Positions 34,533 to 43,476 are shown, counted from the stretch's first letter. The stretch: 64,000 nucleotides of DNA from Paenibacillus chondroitinus NBRC 15376 (GCF_004000765.1 NZ_BILW01000004.1:303042-367041); one strand, 5' to 3'. The notes: generated by a model not told the origin, from the letters alone. Program-made: numbers and translations.

Positions 34533-34886
34533 ATGATTCATGTATACTTAGATGATCTGCGTCCATGTCCCCAAGGATTTACGCTAGCTAGAAATATACA
34601 GGAGTGTTTGCTGCTGCTCGAAGAATGTGACATCGATATTTTATCGCTGGATCATGATATGGGCTGGTCTACCGAGCAGACAGGCATGGATGTTGTGATT
34701 TGGCTCGTCCAGAAGCGGAAATTCCCGCGACAAATTTATATTCATACCTCCAGCCAGGCAGCCTGTACGGCTATGTATCAGAAGCTTTATACGGCCAAAC
34801 CTGATGGAACGAGCATCTACGCTCACCGTGTTCCGGACGAGTTGCTGCTGCAAATTGCACAGGGAATATACAAAAGTGAAGTGTAA
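34533..34886 (+). CDS. Cyclic-phosphate processing receiver-domain protein
   Basis: A 117-residue small receiver-like domain protein. The N-terminal VYLDDLRPCP and the central LSLDHDMG are hallmarks of the cyclic-phosphate processing receiver group. Members occur in contexts of RNA-end processing and are thought to act on cyclic phosphates; they are not classical phosphotransfer receivers. Function here is inferred from motif only. It lies in a run of same-strand genes between nfo and an ABC ATPase. Confidence 0.72.
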   Translation: MIHVYLDDLRPCPQGFTLARNIQECLLLLEECDIDILSLDHDMGWSTEQTGMDVVIWLVQKRKFPRQIYIHTSSQAACTAMYQKLYTAKPDGTSIYAHRVPDELLLQIAQGIYKSEV

Positions 34887-34908
34887 TAAGAAAGGAATGT
34901 AGCCTGAT

Positions 34909-35676
34909 ATGATTCATTTATCGCATATTCATTTTATCCGAGGCGAACGACATATTTTAAATGATGTGAATGTACATATTCATCCAGGTGAACACTGGGT
35001 ATTGTTAGGTCGTAACGGGTCAGGCAAAACAACGTTGCTTGAGATGATGAACGGTTACGAATTCCCAAGTCGGGGAACGGTAGACGTGTTAGGAAACCGA
35101 TATGGCCAATGCGATGTGAGAGAAGTTCGTAAGAGAATTGGTTATATTTCACAGTCGCTTATGGAAAAACTAAATTTAAGTGATCCTGTTATTGAGGTTG
35201 TCGCTACCGGCGAGTATGCCTACCTCAGGTTTTATCAAGAGATCCCGCAGGAAGTTTTGGATCGTGCCATGGTTATGCTGGAGCGAGTTCGAATTCCTCA
35301 TTTAGCTCATCAAACATTAGGCAGTTTGTCGCAAGGTGAACGGAAGAAAGTGATGCTTGCCAGGTCCTTGATGATGAAACCTTCCCTTTTGGTTTTGGAT
35401 GAACCAGCTGCTGGCCTGGATTTATACGAGAGAGAACGTTTTTTAAGAGATGTTAATGAACTAAGCAAGCAGGACATTACGGTCGTCTATGTGACACATC
35501 ATATTGAAGAAATTATTCCGTTAATTACGCATGTTGCCATCATCGAACAAGGGGAATTAATTGCTGCTGGGCCTAAGAAAGAGGTGCTGACGCCGGAAAA
35601 TATCCGTAAAGCTTTTGACGTGGATATTGAATTGGAATGGTTTCAGGATCGACCGTGGATTAAGGTTTTGGATTAA
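34909..35676 (+). CDS. ABC transporter ATP-binding protein, YlmA-like
   Basis: A 255-residue ABC ATPase with Walker A GRNGSGKTT (about 34-42), Q-loop YISQSL, signature LSQGERKKV, Walker B LLVLDEPA and switch HH (VTHHIEE). No permease or binding protein is adjacent, as with B. subtilis YlmA, which it resembles. The partner and substrate are unknown; a soluble role is also possible. Confidence 0.88.
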   Translation: MIHLSHIHFIRGERHILNDVNVHIHPGEHWVLLGRNGSGKTTLLEMMNGYEFPSRGTVDVLGNRYGQCDVREVRKRIGYISQSLMEKLNLSDPVIEVVATGEYAYLRFYQEIPQEVLDRAMVMLERVRIPHLAHQTLGSLSQGERKKVMLARSLMMKPSLLVLDEPAAGLDLYERERFLRDVNELSKQDITVVYVTHHIEEIIPLITHVAIIEQGELIAAGPKKEVLTPENIRKAFDVDIELEWFQDRPWIKVLD

Positions 35677-35696
35677 AGAAGATAAAGGATGCGGCT

Positions 35697-36734
35697 ATGA
35701 CACAAATTACGACATACATTGGTTCTTCGAATCACGGGTTTGCGCAGTACGCGCAGGATGAAATCCGTAAATTATTTCCGCTGACCAAGTTCACCTTACT
35801 TGTGCCAACTGAAGTTTTTCTATTCGAAGTGCCATCAGATACGGAAGATGCATTATCACAAATAAAAGAACAAGAACCAATTTTTCTTAGACATATTCAG
35901 CCTGTATTTCAGCAATGGGAGATTACAGGAACTGAAGCGGATCTTGAACATCTGAAAGATTGGTTAAAAAAAGCGCACGCAGAAGGGCTTGTTCACTCCG
36001 GTGAAAAAATAGCCATCCAAGTGCGTAAAGAAGACCGCGCTGATGTTCCCTACGCCCCCTTTGCCGTCAAGGCTGCATTAGATGAAATCCTTGTTTCGGA
36101 AGTTCATGCTGAACCGGTCGTTCGTTATGCTGACCAAATTATATCGATCTACATCCATGCGAAAAAACTGTTTGTAGGGATATCCAAGCCAGCCGATAAT
36201 TTGTCGGATTGGTCTGGCGGCGCCATTCGTTTTATGAAGGAAGAGGACCAAATTTCACGCGCCAAATTCAAGCTTTTAGAAGCTGAGCAGCGATTTGGTA
36301 TCGATTTTAGCGTCGCAAGAACGGCTCTTGATATCGGGGCTGCACCGGGTGGTTGGACTTCGTTGTTATTAGAGCGCGGCTTGAAGGTTACGGCCATAGA
36401 CCCTGCAGCAATGAGTCCAAGGCTCCTTGGCAACCCTAATCTCAAGATTTACAAGAAAAATGCAAGCGATGTGAAGCTTCGGGATCAAGAGTTTGACCTG
36501 CTTGTTTGTGACATGAGCTGGGATCCCCGCCAAATGGGGCGTTTGGTCGCAGATTTGCTGTATTCCCTGCAAAGTGGCGGCACGGCGATTATTACGGTCA
36601 AGCTGATGCATAAAAAACCGTTCCAAACGGTTCGCGATATTTTACGAATACTCGAGCCATCTCTTTTCCTGCTAAAAGCGAAACAGCTGTTTCATAATCG
36701 GGAGGAATTGACGCTTTATTTGCAAAAGATGTAG
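35697..36734 (+). CDS. FtsJ-fold SAM-dependent methyltransferase, RlmM-like
   Basis: A 345-residue protein. An N-terminal THUMP-like region (about 5-165) is followed by an FtsJ/RrmJ-type methyltransferase domain with SAM motif DIGAAPGGW (about 213-221). Likely catalytic-tetrad positions are the aspartate in VCDMSWDP, the lysine in ITVKLMHKK and the glutamate in REELTLYLQK. This is the architecture of RlmM, which methylates the ribose of a 23S rRNA cytidine. The precise target is not provable from sequence. It closes the 34.5-36.7 kb gene run. Confidence 0.8.
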   Translation: MTQITTYIGSSNHGFAQYAQDEIRKLFPLTKFTLLVPTEVFLFEVPSDTEDALSQIKEQEPIFLRHIQPVFQQWEITGTEADLEHLKDWLKKAHAEGLVHSGEKIAIQVRKEDRADVPYAPFAVKAALDEILVSEVHAEPVVRYADQIISIYIHAKKLFVGISKPADNLSDWSGGAIRFMKEEDQISRAKFKLLEAEQRFGIDFSVARTALDIGAAPGGWTSLLLERGLKVTAIDPAAMSPRLLGNPNLKIYKKNASDVKLRDQEFDLLVCDMSWDPRQMGRLVADLLYSLQSGGTAIITVKLMHKKPFQTVRDILRILEPSLFLLKAKQLFHNREELTLYLQKM

Positions 36735-36767
36735 TATTATTGGAAAATAATGTAGATTTTTATCTTG

Positions 36768-36816
36768 GCCCCTTTTATAATCAATGTAATTATTACTTGA
36801 TGAAGGGGGCTTTTTT
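36768..36816 (+). terminator. Terminator or leader hairpin upstream of the kinase gene
   Basis: GCCCCTT pairs with AAGGGGGC, with an inner ATCAA/TTGAT stem, followed by TTTTTTA. It looks like a terminator for the methyltransferase gene. The 3' arm (GAAGGGGGC) is also a plausible ribosome site in frame-compatible distance to the kinase frame. Confidence 0.7.
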
Positions 36817-36870
36817 ATCGTAAGCCATAAGAAGAATTGGATTGGAACTTGTATCGGCGGAAGATACCGC

Positions 36871-38466
36871 ATGGAATCTTTGCTAGGGCAAGGAGGGATG
36901 AGTCAGGTTTACTTAGCAGAAGATCAAAAGCTCAAAGGGAAGATGTGGGCTGTTAAGGAAGTCCTGCCAGTTGAACAAGACGGGGCATCCTTTCTGGAAG
37001 AAGCGGAGATGCTTGCAAGGCTTCATCATCCCCAACTGCCGCAGTTGGTTGATTATTTGATAACGGAAGATGGAACAGGTTTTTTGGTTATGGATTATAT
37101 TCAAGGACCAACGCTTCAAGATTTATTTGAAGAAAAAGGGCGAGAATTACCCACGGCCAAAGTCGTTCAGATCGCTTTTCAATTATGTGATATCCTGCAT
37201 TATTTGCATACATTCCAACCTCGCCCGATTATTTACCGGGATCTCAAGCCCTCCAATATCATGTTGAATGAGCAATCGCAAGTCCGGCTAATTGATTTTG
37301 GCGTTGCGAGACATTTCACACAAGGCAAACAGACCGATACGATGCAAATGGGGACGATCGGCTTTGCTGCTCCGGAGCAATTTATGGGTTTACAAACCGA
37401 TGCGCGTTCCGATTTATATTCACTTGGTGCCATGCTCTACTACTTATTAACGGGTGGTCAGTATGCCTATCTCACCAACAAGTCTTTGGATCAGTTAAAC
37501 CCTGAACTCCCCGAAACACTTACTTCAACAATACGGCTTCTCCTGCAAGAGAATCCTCAGCACCGCTGCCAATCCGCCATGGAAGTGAAGATGAGACTTC
37601 GTTCCATATACCCCGATCCCGCACACACGACGGATTATCAAAAACATTCCAATCCAATGCCGCAACAGGATAAATTAATTGTAGTGGGAGGCCTTTTTGC
37701 TGGCGTAGGATCGACATTTCTGGCAGTTACAATAGCTAGAATTTTAAACGCCCTCCAGATTCCTAACGCGCTTGTAGAACAACCGACCATCGAACCTGAT
37801 TTGTACATGCTTTTATACGGAGATCTGAAAGCCCCTAAGAACTACAATTTTGCCGCTCATTCAATGAGAGTGCAAGATCAAAGCTTAGCTTCTTCTCCGT
37901 GGGATAAAGGGCATTCAACATGGTTCCCAACACATCCTGACGGATTTCATGAAGACTGGCAGCCAGCAGACTCATTTAAGCTTCTACATATGATCAAAAA
38001 GCCAATCGTTCTATGGGACATATCGACTCAATGGGAGCATCCTTCCGTTCAGGAACTCTGTCATAGTGCAGATGACATTATCGTGGTTCTCGATGCTTCA
38101 CCGGGCAAATGCAATCGGTCTAGCTCACGTGCTAATTTCAATCGTTTTAATTCCTATCAGCAGCGTGGGAAAAAAGTACACTATATTGCTAATGGAAATA
38201 TGCAAGATCACTTTCATAAGGAATGGATAACATCGCTCCCGGCCTCTCCGTTGTGCACAATGCCAGAGCTCCCTAGAGGGGAAGTCATGCGTGCAGTTTG
38301 GAAAGGGGAGTGCATCCAGGATCGCCCCGAAGTATTAAAACAGTTAATGACGGCTTTGTCTCCACTTTTGAAAGAGCTCCTACCAGAGAGTTGTTTACTT
38401 GTTAACGAAGGCAAGAGGGCGAAAAATTCCTTGTTTTCAAAGTTAAAAAAGATTAGCAATCGTTAA
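36871..38466 (+). CDS. Ser/Thr protein kinase fused to a ParA/MinD-like domain
   Basis: A chain of at least 531 residues. Residues 1-250 are a eukaryotic-type kinase: Gly loop GQGGMSQV, catalytic K29 in WAVKE, YRDLKPSN (124 is the catalytic Asp; HRD is YRD), DFG at 142-144 and AAPEQF. Residues about 268-500 resemble the P-loop ATPase of CpaE/TadZ. The loop reads GLFAGVGSTFLAV, lacking the usual lysine, so this half may be a non-hydrolysing pseudo-ATPase. Kinase-like sequence (GGRYR) continues upstream of ATG 36871 in the open frame, so the true start may be a rare codon near 36817. It is separated from tadZ by a thioesterase gene. Confidence 0.85.
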   Translation: MESLLGQGGMSQVYLAEDQKLKGKMWAVKEVLPVEQDGASFLEEAEMLARLHHPQLPQLVDYLITEDGTGFLVMDYIQGPTLQDLFEEKGRELPTAKVVQIAFQLCDILHYLHTFQPRPIIYRDLKPSNIMLNEQSQVRLIDFGVARHFTQGKQTDTMQMGTIGFAAPEQFMGLQTDARSDLYSLGAMLYYLLTGGQYAYLTNKSLDQLNPELPETLTSTIRLLLQENPQHRCQSAMEVKMRLRSIYPDPAHTTDYQKHSNPMPQQDKLIVVGGLFAGVGSTFLAVTIARILNALQIPNALVEQPTIEPDLYMLLYGDLKAPKNYNFAAHSMRVQDQSLASSPWDKGHSTWFPTHPDGFHEDWQPADSFKLLHMIKKPIVLWDISTQWEHPSVQELCHSADDIIVVLDASPGKCNRSSSRANFNRFNSYQQRGKKVHYIANGNMQDHFHKEWITSLPASPLCTMPELPRGEVMRAVWKGECIQDRPEVLKQLMTALSPLLKELLPESCLLVNEGKRAKNSLFSKLKKISNR

Positions 38467-38479
38467 GTTATAGCCAATT

Positions 38480-38510
38480 TTGACCAAACGGATGAGAAAT
38501 ATGCTATGAT
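38480..38510 (+). promoter_or_regulatory. Sigma-A promoter for the thioesterase gene
   Basis: TTGACC and TATGAT are separated by 19 nt; TGC directly before TATGAT makes an extended -10. Confidence 0.6.
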
Positions 38511-38553
38511 ATTGCATGATTAAACAAGCTTGAATGCAAAGGGGCAGTTAGTT

Positions 38554-39066
38554 ATGGAAAAACGATTTGCCAGAGAATCCAGGTGCTTCAAAACATCACG
38601 CATTTTTCCCACGGATGTGAATAATCACAACACGCTGTTTGGCGGAAAGCTGATGTCCTACATTGATGATATTGCTTCGATTGCTGCACATAAACATTGC
38701 CGGAGATCCGTTGTAACGGCGTCAACCGATTCGGTTGACTTTTTGTATCCGATCCACACTTCGGATTCTGTTTGCTTGGAATCATTTGTGACTTGGACAG
38801 GGAAAAGCTCAATGGAAGTTTTTGTGAAAGTCGTTACAGAGGATTTGAAAACCGGAGAAAGAAAAATTGCCGCGACTTCCTTCCTGACTTTTGTTGCCTT
38901 GGATGACAATAAAGTACCTGTTGAGGTGCCTCATGTCATTCCGGAAACAGAGGAAGAGACGAAGCTGCATGAATCGGCGCCGCAGCGGGCAGAGATGAGA
39001 CGTATCCGCAGAGGTGAAAGTAAAAGGCTTGCTGAATTTTTCACGATGAAATATCCTTGGGAATAA
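38554..39066 (+). CDS. Acyl-CoA thioesterase, YkhA-like hotdog fold
   Basis: A 170-residue hotdog thioesterase of the YkhA/YciA/BFIT type. The characteristic regions are FPTDVNNHNTLFGGKLMSYIDDIASIAAHKH, with the conserved N-x-x-x-T-x-F-G-G and catalytic acidic residue, VVTASTDSVDFLYPI and the C-terminal RRGESKRLAEF. It hydrolyses acyl-CoA esters; chain preference is unknown. ATG 38554 has an AAAGGGG site. It has its own promoter and lies between the kinase and the Tad operon without an obvious functional link. Confidence 0.92.
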   Translation: MEKRFARESRCFKTSRIFPTDVNNHNTLFGGKLMSYIDDIASIAAHKHCRRSVVTASTDSVDFLYPIHTSDSVCLESFVTWTGKSSMEVFVKVVTEDLKTGERKIAATSFLTFVALDDNKVPVEVPHVIPETEEETKLHESAPQRAEMRRIRRGESKRLAEFFTMKYPWE

Positions 39067-39072
39067 AAGGGA

Positions 39073-39100
39073 TTGATTTTTCGGTGAAATGTGGTACAAT
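39073..39100 (+). promoter_or_regulatory. Sigma-A promoter of the Tad operon leader
   Basis: TTGATT and TACAAT are 16 nt apart, with an extended TGG before the -10. It starts right after the thioesterase stop and points into the structured leader. Confidence 0.72.
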
Positions 39101-39118
39101 TTGGATAAATTGTTGGAC

Positions 39119-39175
39119 GAGCGGAAGCACCGCTGGTTTTGGAGATCATCTCCGAAATCGGCGCGTGCTTTTTTT
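39119..39175 (+). terminator. Terminator-like leader hairpin (possible attenuator) before the Tad operon
   Basis: GCACCGC at 39127 pairs with GCGCGTGC over an extended stem that includes GTTTT/GAAAT and GGAGA/TCTCC, followed by TTTTTTTG. An overlapping alternative hairpin (AGCGG-AAGCA-CCGCT, 39119-39135) shares the 5' arm, so the two cannot form together. It lies about 15-65 nt downstream of the promoter and ahead of the operon. That layout fits transcription attenuation, or simply a terminator of a short RNA. It matches no riboswitch class that I recognise. Confidence 0.55.
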
Positions 39176-39207
39176 GTTTTTCCTTCAAGGAGAAGGAGGA
39201 TGATGCT

Positions 39208-39300
39208 TTGAAAGCTGCTACTGCTATTCGCCTGGCGATCGTACTTGGGGTGGTTGGTCTTGTATTAATCGGCAGTGGCGTATATAGCCAATTCTCATGA
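39208..39300 (+). CDS. Small hydrophobic membrane peptide at the head of the Tad operon
   Basis: A 30-codon ORF with TTG start and a strong AGGAGG 7 nt upstream. The product has a positively charged start (KAATAIR) and one hydrophobic helix (LAIVLGVVGLVLIGSGVY). It lies 28 nt before tadZ. No family is recognised. It may be a small membrane accessory of the pilus or a leader ORF. Confidence 0.55.
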   Translation: MKAATAIRLAIVLGVVGLVLIGSGVYSQFS

Positions 39301-39328
39301 TTTTTATAGCGTATAGGAGGGGGTTTGG

Positions 39329-40447
39329 ATGAAAAAGTTTCAACTCTATGTCTTAGATGATGACGAGGAATATGCACAGCGACTGGCAGCTTATATACGT
39401 GCCTCTGAGTTTGGGGAACGTATGCAGGTGAAGTTGTTTTCGAAATCGGAATTGATTTTGGAAGTTCTTGATGCTCAGCAAGCAGTAGGCGTGTTATTAG
39501 TGTCGGAGACATATTATCGTCTTTTTTTAGATCGGAGAACTAACCTTCACAAGATGATTTTAAGCGAAACGATAACGAACTCACTGGATGCAGAAACGAA
39601 GGTTCCATTTTTGTACCGGTTTCAATCTTTGCACCATTTGCTTACACGACTTCAGGCTTTCTATGCAGAAAAGCTGAATGAGGAGAGAAGCAGTCACGGA
39701 ACTAATAAAACCAGCGTCATCTCCGTTTATAGCTCAAGTGGGAATAGTGGTAAAACCATGACGGCTATTCATCTAGCCAAACAGCTTTCTTTTCGTGGTG
39801 AGCGAGTCTTTTATTTAAGTCTGGAATCTGTCAGTTCAACTTCACTTTGGCTGATGGGCGAAACAGGGCGGTTTTCACAATTGATATACTACTTGAAAAG
39901 TTCGCCTGAATTACTCGGGCCTAAGCTGCAATTACTGAAATCAGTTGACCTGCAGCTGCGAATTGACTATTTGTCGCCTAATGATCAGATCAGGGAAATG
40001 CAAGAAATAAGCGGAGAACAGATTCGAATTCTCATCGACACACTTATTTCCTTGAATGAATATGAGTACATCATTATAGATCTGGAAGCTTCCGTGCATC
40101 CACGAATCGTAAAAGGACTGGAGGTCAGCGATCATATCATTTGGCTGGTTCGAGATGATCTGAATGATGTTTATAAAACGAAGGTGCTATATAAGCAATT
40201 GGGTGCGATGCACAACGTTCATTTTGTAGTGAATAAGTATACTGGCGTGCAGACGAACGATTTCTCGGAGCTTGGGCGTGATATTGCTTTTAACCTTCCT
40301 TATATCCCGGAGTGGAAAAGTATTAGATCTCCAGAGCAGATGTGGGCATCCAGTTTATTTTCGGAACAGGCCTATGAGATGGCTGCAGCTCTTTGTATCA
40401 TCAAAGGAAATGCTGCTTTAAGAGCTGAAGGGGCTGCAGCTTCTTGA
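39329..40447 (+). CDS. tadZ: Tad pilus localisation ATPase TadZ/CpaE
   Basis: A 372-residue protein with an atypical receiver-like domain (about 1-115) and a ParA/MinD-type ATPase domain. The P-loop SSSGNSGKT lies at about 134-142 and the Walker B-like segment YEYIIIDLEA at about 246. TadZ/CpaE proteins position the Tad pilus machine, often at a pole. GGAGGGGG lies about 5 nt before ATG 39329. The stop overlaps the tadA start. First full-length gene of the tadZ-tadA-tadB-tadC block. Confidence 0.88.
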   Translation: MKKFQLYVLDDDEEYAQRLAAYIRASEFGERMQVKLFSKSELILEVLDAQQAVGVLLVSETYYRLFLDRRTNLHKMILSETITNSLDAETKVPFLYRFQSLHHLLTRLQAFYAEKLNEERSSHGTNKTSVISVYSSSGNSGKTMTAIHLAKQLSFRGERVFYLSLESVSSTSLWLMGETGRFSQLIYYLKSSPELLGPKLQLLKSVDLQLRIDYLSPNDQIREMQEISGEQIRILIDTLISLNEYEYIIIDLEASVHPRIVKGLEVSDHIIWLVRDDLNDVYKTKVLYKQLGAMHNVHFVVNKYTGVQTNDFSELGRDIAFNLPYIPEWKSIRSPEQMWASSLFSEQAYEMAAALCIIKGNAALRAEGAAAS

Positions 40448-41706
40448 AACAAAGTCAATTTGTGATGTTGAAGCAGCAAATTAAAGAAAAGCTTGATCTT
40501 TCAATCACGGTTAGTGATGCCAAGTTGATGGTGCTTATTGAAGAAGCAATTTTTCTTGCATCATCGGAGGGGAAATGGACGTCAAACGAAATACACGCTT
40601 TAGTTAAGCGTATGTTTGACTCATTTCGAGGTTTGGACATCCTCCAGCCGCTTATCGATGACCCCTCTGTTACTGAAATTATGGTGAATGGGCATGAACA
40701 TATATTTTTTGAGCGGAGAGGAGCCATTGAGCGATATGCATACTCTTTAGAAAGTGCGGAGAAGCTTGAAGATCTCATCCAGATGATTGTGTCTAAAGTG
40801 AATAGGATCGTTAATCAATCAACACCGATTGTCGATGCCCGGCTGCAGGATGGTTCGAGGGTTAATATTGTGCTACCGCCAGCTTCTTTGAGTGGGCCAA
40901 CGCTGACAATTCGTAAATTTCCTGAGAAACCGCTGCTGATGGAAGATCTGATTCAGATGGGGAGCATCTCTGGGGAGGCTGCGGAAGTACTTCAGGTGCT
41001 GGTTGAGTCCGGATATAACATTTTTATCGGAGGTGGTACAGGTTCTGGAAAAACGACCTTTCTTAATGCGTTAAGCAGCTGGATACCCGCTAATGAACGT
41101 ATTATTACGATTGAAGATTCGGCAGAACTTCAGATACAAACCGTACCCAACCTGGTCAGAATGGAAACCAGAAACGCCAATACAGAAGGCAAGGGTGAAA
41201 TTACCATTCGGGATTTAATTCGCGCATCGCTCCGGATGCGGCCTAATCGGATTATTGTTGGGGAAGTTCGTGGTGCTGAAGCATTAGATATGTTAGCTGC
41301 TATGAACACTGGGCATGATGGGAGCTTAAGTACTGGGCATAGTAACACATCTGAAGATATGCTGAGCAGACTTGAAACCATGGTGTTAAGTGGCGCCTCC
41401 CTGCCGATTGAGGTTATCCGTAAGCAGATTGCTTCGGCACTTGACGTGATGATTCATATCAGCCGAATTCGTGATCGAACCCGAAAGGTGACAGAGATTC
41501 ATGAAGTCATTGGAATGAAGGATGGTGAAGTTCATCTCCACCCGTTGTTTTTATTCGTGGAAAGAGGGGAAGTGACAGACTCTAAGGTAACCGGGGAGCT
41601 TGTGTATACAGGCAACCCACTTCAAAACATGCACAAATTACGTATGGCTGGCAAAAGACTGCCAACCTGGTTTTCACACAGAAAGGAAGAGTGTGGAACT
41701 GAATGA
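40444..41706 (+). CDS. tadA: Tad pilus assembly ATPase TadA/CpaF
   Basis: A 420-residue secretion ATPase of the CpaF family. It has an N-terminal helical domain, LDILQPLIDDPSVTEIMVNG (about 58-77), Walker A GGGTGSGKTT (about 196-205), an RIITIEDSAEL Asp box, a Walker B region RIIVGEVRGAEA and a His box NTGHDGSLSTGHSN. It powers assembly of Flp pili. It starts with TTG overlapping the tadZ stop (TTGA), with a GAAGGGG site upstream. It ends overlapping tadB (ATGA). Confidence 0.94.
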   Translation: MKQSQFVMLKQQIKEKLDLSITVSDAKLMVLIEEAIFLASSEGKWTSNEIHALVKRMFDSFRGLDILQPLIDDPSVTEIMVNGHEHIFFERRGAIERYAYSLESAEKLEDLIQMIVSKVNRIVNQSTPIVDARLQDGSRVNIVLPPASLSGPTLTIRKFPEKPLLMEDLIQMGSISGEAAEVLQVLVESGYNIFIGGGTGSGKTTFLNALSSWIPANERIITIEDSAELQIQTVPNLVRMETRNANTEGKGEITIRDLIRASLRMRPNRIIVGEVRGAEALDMLAAMNTGHDGSLSTGHSNTSEDMLSRLETMVLSGASLPIEVIRKQIASALDVMIHISRIRDRTRKVTEIHEVIGMKDGEVHLHPLFLFVERGEVTDSKVTGELVYTGNPLQNMHKLRMAGKRLPTWFSHRKEECGTE

Positions 41707-42593
41707 AAATTATATTGCTTATAATTCTGACAGGAACAATCAGTTGGATTATTCTATTATTCTTGGAGAGGCGCCGGCAAAGCAGCCGTCCTGCTGAGAA
41801 GAAGTCTAAAACTCGAGATGTGCACCACCCCCAACGTCATTCCGTCCTCACATTAGTTGACTACAATTGCTATCAATTGACTCCGCGTGAAAAATTGAGC
41901 ACCTTCCTAATGCTCGCCTTGCCTGCTTTTGTTGTAGGTTATATTTTCTATAAAAGCTTCGTTCTTGCTGCCGCTTTTTCAGCAGTCGGACTGATGTTTC
42001 CCCGTATTCGCAAACAGCAATTAATTCAGTTACGCAAAAATAAACTGTTTGTTCAATTCAAACAAGCGCTAAGCTGTTTATCCTCTTCCATGGCCGTCGG
42101 TAAATCCATTGAAAGTGCTTTTCAAGAGGCATTAGAAGACTTAAAGCTGCTTTATCCTGACCCTGATTGTTTAATTGTGGTTGAATTCAGCGTTATATGC
42201 CGAAAGGTTGAGAACGGCGAGCCCATAGAAGCAGCGCTGAAGCATTTGGCAGATCGCAGTCATTTAGAAGATGTCATCAGTTTCACAGACGTCTTCCTTA
42301 CCTGCAAGCGTACTGGCGGAAATTTGGTGGAGGTCATGAAGCGTACAGCAACAGTCATTGGAGAAAAACTTGAAATTACTCAGGATATCAACGTCATGAT
42401 TGCACAGAAGCGGTTTGAGTCGAGGGTGCTATTGTTTGCTCCGATTGTCATTGTTGCCGTACTTGCCTTTTCATCACCGGAGTATATGCAGCCTCTTTAT
42501 TCAGGGAGCGGGATCCTCATCATGAGTGCGAGCCTGCTCTTGCTGGGCGGATGTTATGTGCTCACTCAAAAAATTATGAATATTAAGGTGTAG
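41703..42593 (+). CDS. tadB: Tad platform protein TadB
   Basis: A 296-residue membrane protein with an N-terminal helix, a basic cytoplasmic stretch, two helices at about 70-100, and a T2SF/GspF domain at about 120-245 (FKQALSCLSSSMAVGKSIESAF, CKRTGGNLVEVM) followed by two more helices. TadB and TadC form the membrane platform on which TadA acts. Its start overlaps the tadA stop by 4 nt. Confidence 0.88.
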   Translation: MKIILLIILTGTISWIILLFLERRRQSSRPAEKKSKTRDVHHPQRHSVLTLVDYNCYQLTPREKLSTFLMLALPAFVVGYIFYKSFVLAAAFSAVGLMFPRIRKQQLIQLRKNKLFVQFKQALSCLSSSMAVGKSIESAFQEALEDLKLLYPDPDCLIVVEFSVICRKVENGEPIEAALKHLADRSHLEDVISFTDVFLTCKRTGGNLVEVMKRTATVIGEKLEITQDINVMIAQKRFESRVLLFAPIVIVAVLAFSSPEYMQPLYSGSGILIMSASLLLLGGCYVLTQKIMNIKV

Positions 42594-42594
42594 C

Positions 42595-43461
42595 ATGTGG
42601 ATCAATTATTTGCTTATATCTGAAATGTTGATAATTCTCATCTTGCTGTTCTGGGGGCGCAAACGATATGCAGATATCATTACCGCTTACGCTTATCCCT
42701 TTAGGATGAAATTACTATTTCCTTGCAGTTATTTAATCGTTGATCAGCTGCGTTTGATGGAAAAGTTGCCGGATTTCACGTCCAAAATCCACCATAATTT
42801 AATTAAATTATATGGCAGAAGTTTATCTGCTTATGGGAGTAAATGGTTTTTTGCGGAGATCATTTCGATGAGTTTACTATGTGTTGTTATTGTCACACTT
42901 TTCTCGGTGCTCGCAGGAGGCGATGCATCACTTTTGGGCTTTGGTTTCGTCGTTGCGATAGTTCTTCCAATGCTCATGGTGCGCGATTTGGATGTGAAAA
43001 TTAGAAAAAAACAACTTGTAATGATTATGGAATTGCCTGAAGTATTAAGCACAATCGTGCTGCTGGTTAATGCAGGTGAAACCGTCAATCGCGCATGGAT
43101 TCGCTGTGTCGAGGTTAGACCTCATAAAGCGCAATCACCGCTATACATAGAACTTGCGCGAGCTGTTCATGAATTGGAGATGAACGTTTCTTTTTCGAAA
43201 GTGATGGAAGACTTTAGCAAACGCTGCGCGCTGCATGAGGTGTCTTTGTTTACTTCAGCTATGATGCTCAACTATAAACGGGGAGGAAGTGATTTCGTAG
43301 CGGCACTTCATTCGCTATCCCTGGAGCTTTGGCAGCGCAGAAAATCAGCTGCCCGAACGTTAGGAGAGGAAGCCTCCTCTAAGCTTGTTTTTCCCATGGT
43401 GCTTATTTTTGTAGTGGTGATGGTGATTGTAGCCATGCCGGCATTACTGATGATGAAATAA
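42595..43461 (+). CDS. tadC: Tad platform protein TadC
   Basis: A 288-residue membrane protein with a GspF-type domain (MELPEVLSTIVLLVNAGETVNRAW, FTSAMMLNYKRGGSDFVAAL) and hydrophobic segments at the N-terminus, at about 85-125 and at the C-terminus. It is the partner of TadB. It begins 1 nt after the tadB stop with weak ribosome-site signals, so coupling is likely. Confidence 0.87.
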   Translation: MWINYLLISEMLIILILLFWGRKRYADIITAYAYPFRMKLLFPCSYLIVDQLRLMEKLPDFTSKIHHNLIKLYGRSLSAYGSKWFFAEIISMSLLCVVIVTLFSVLAGGDASLLGFGFVVAIVLPMLMVRDLDVKIRKKQLVMIMELPEVLSTIVLLVNAGETVNRAWIRCVEVRPHKAQSPLYIELARAVHELEMNVSFSKVMEDFSKRCALHEVSLFTSAMMLNYKRGGSDFVAALHSLSLELWQRRKSAARTLGEEASSKLVFPMVLIFVVVMVIVAMPALLMMK

Positions 43462-43476
43462 TGGAGGTAATATACG

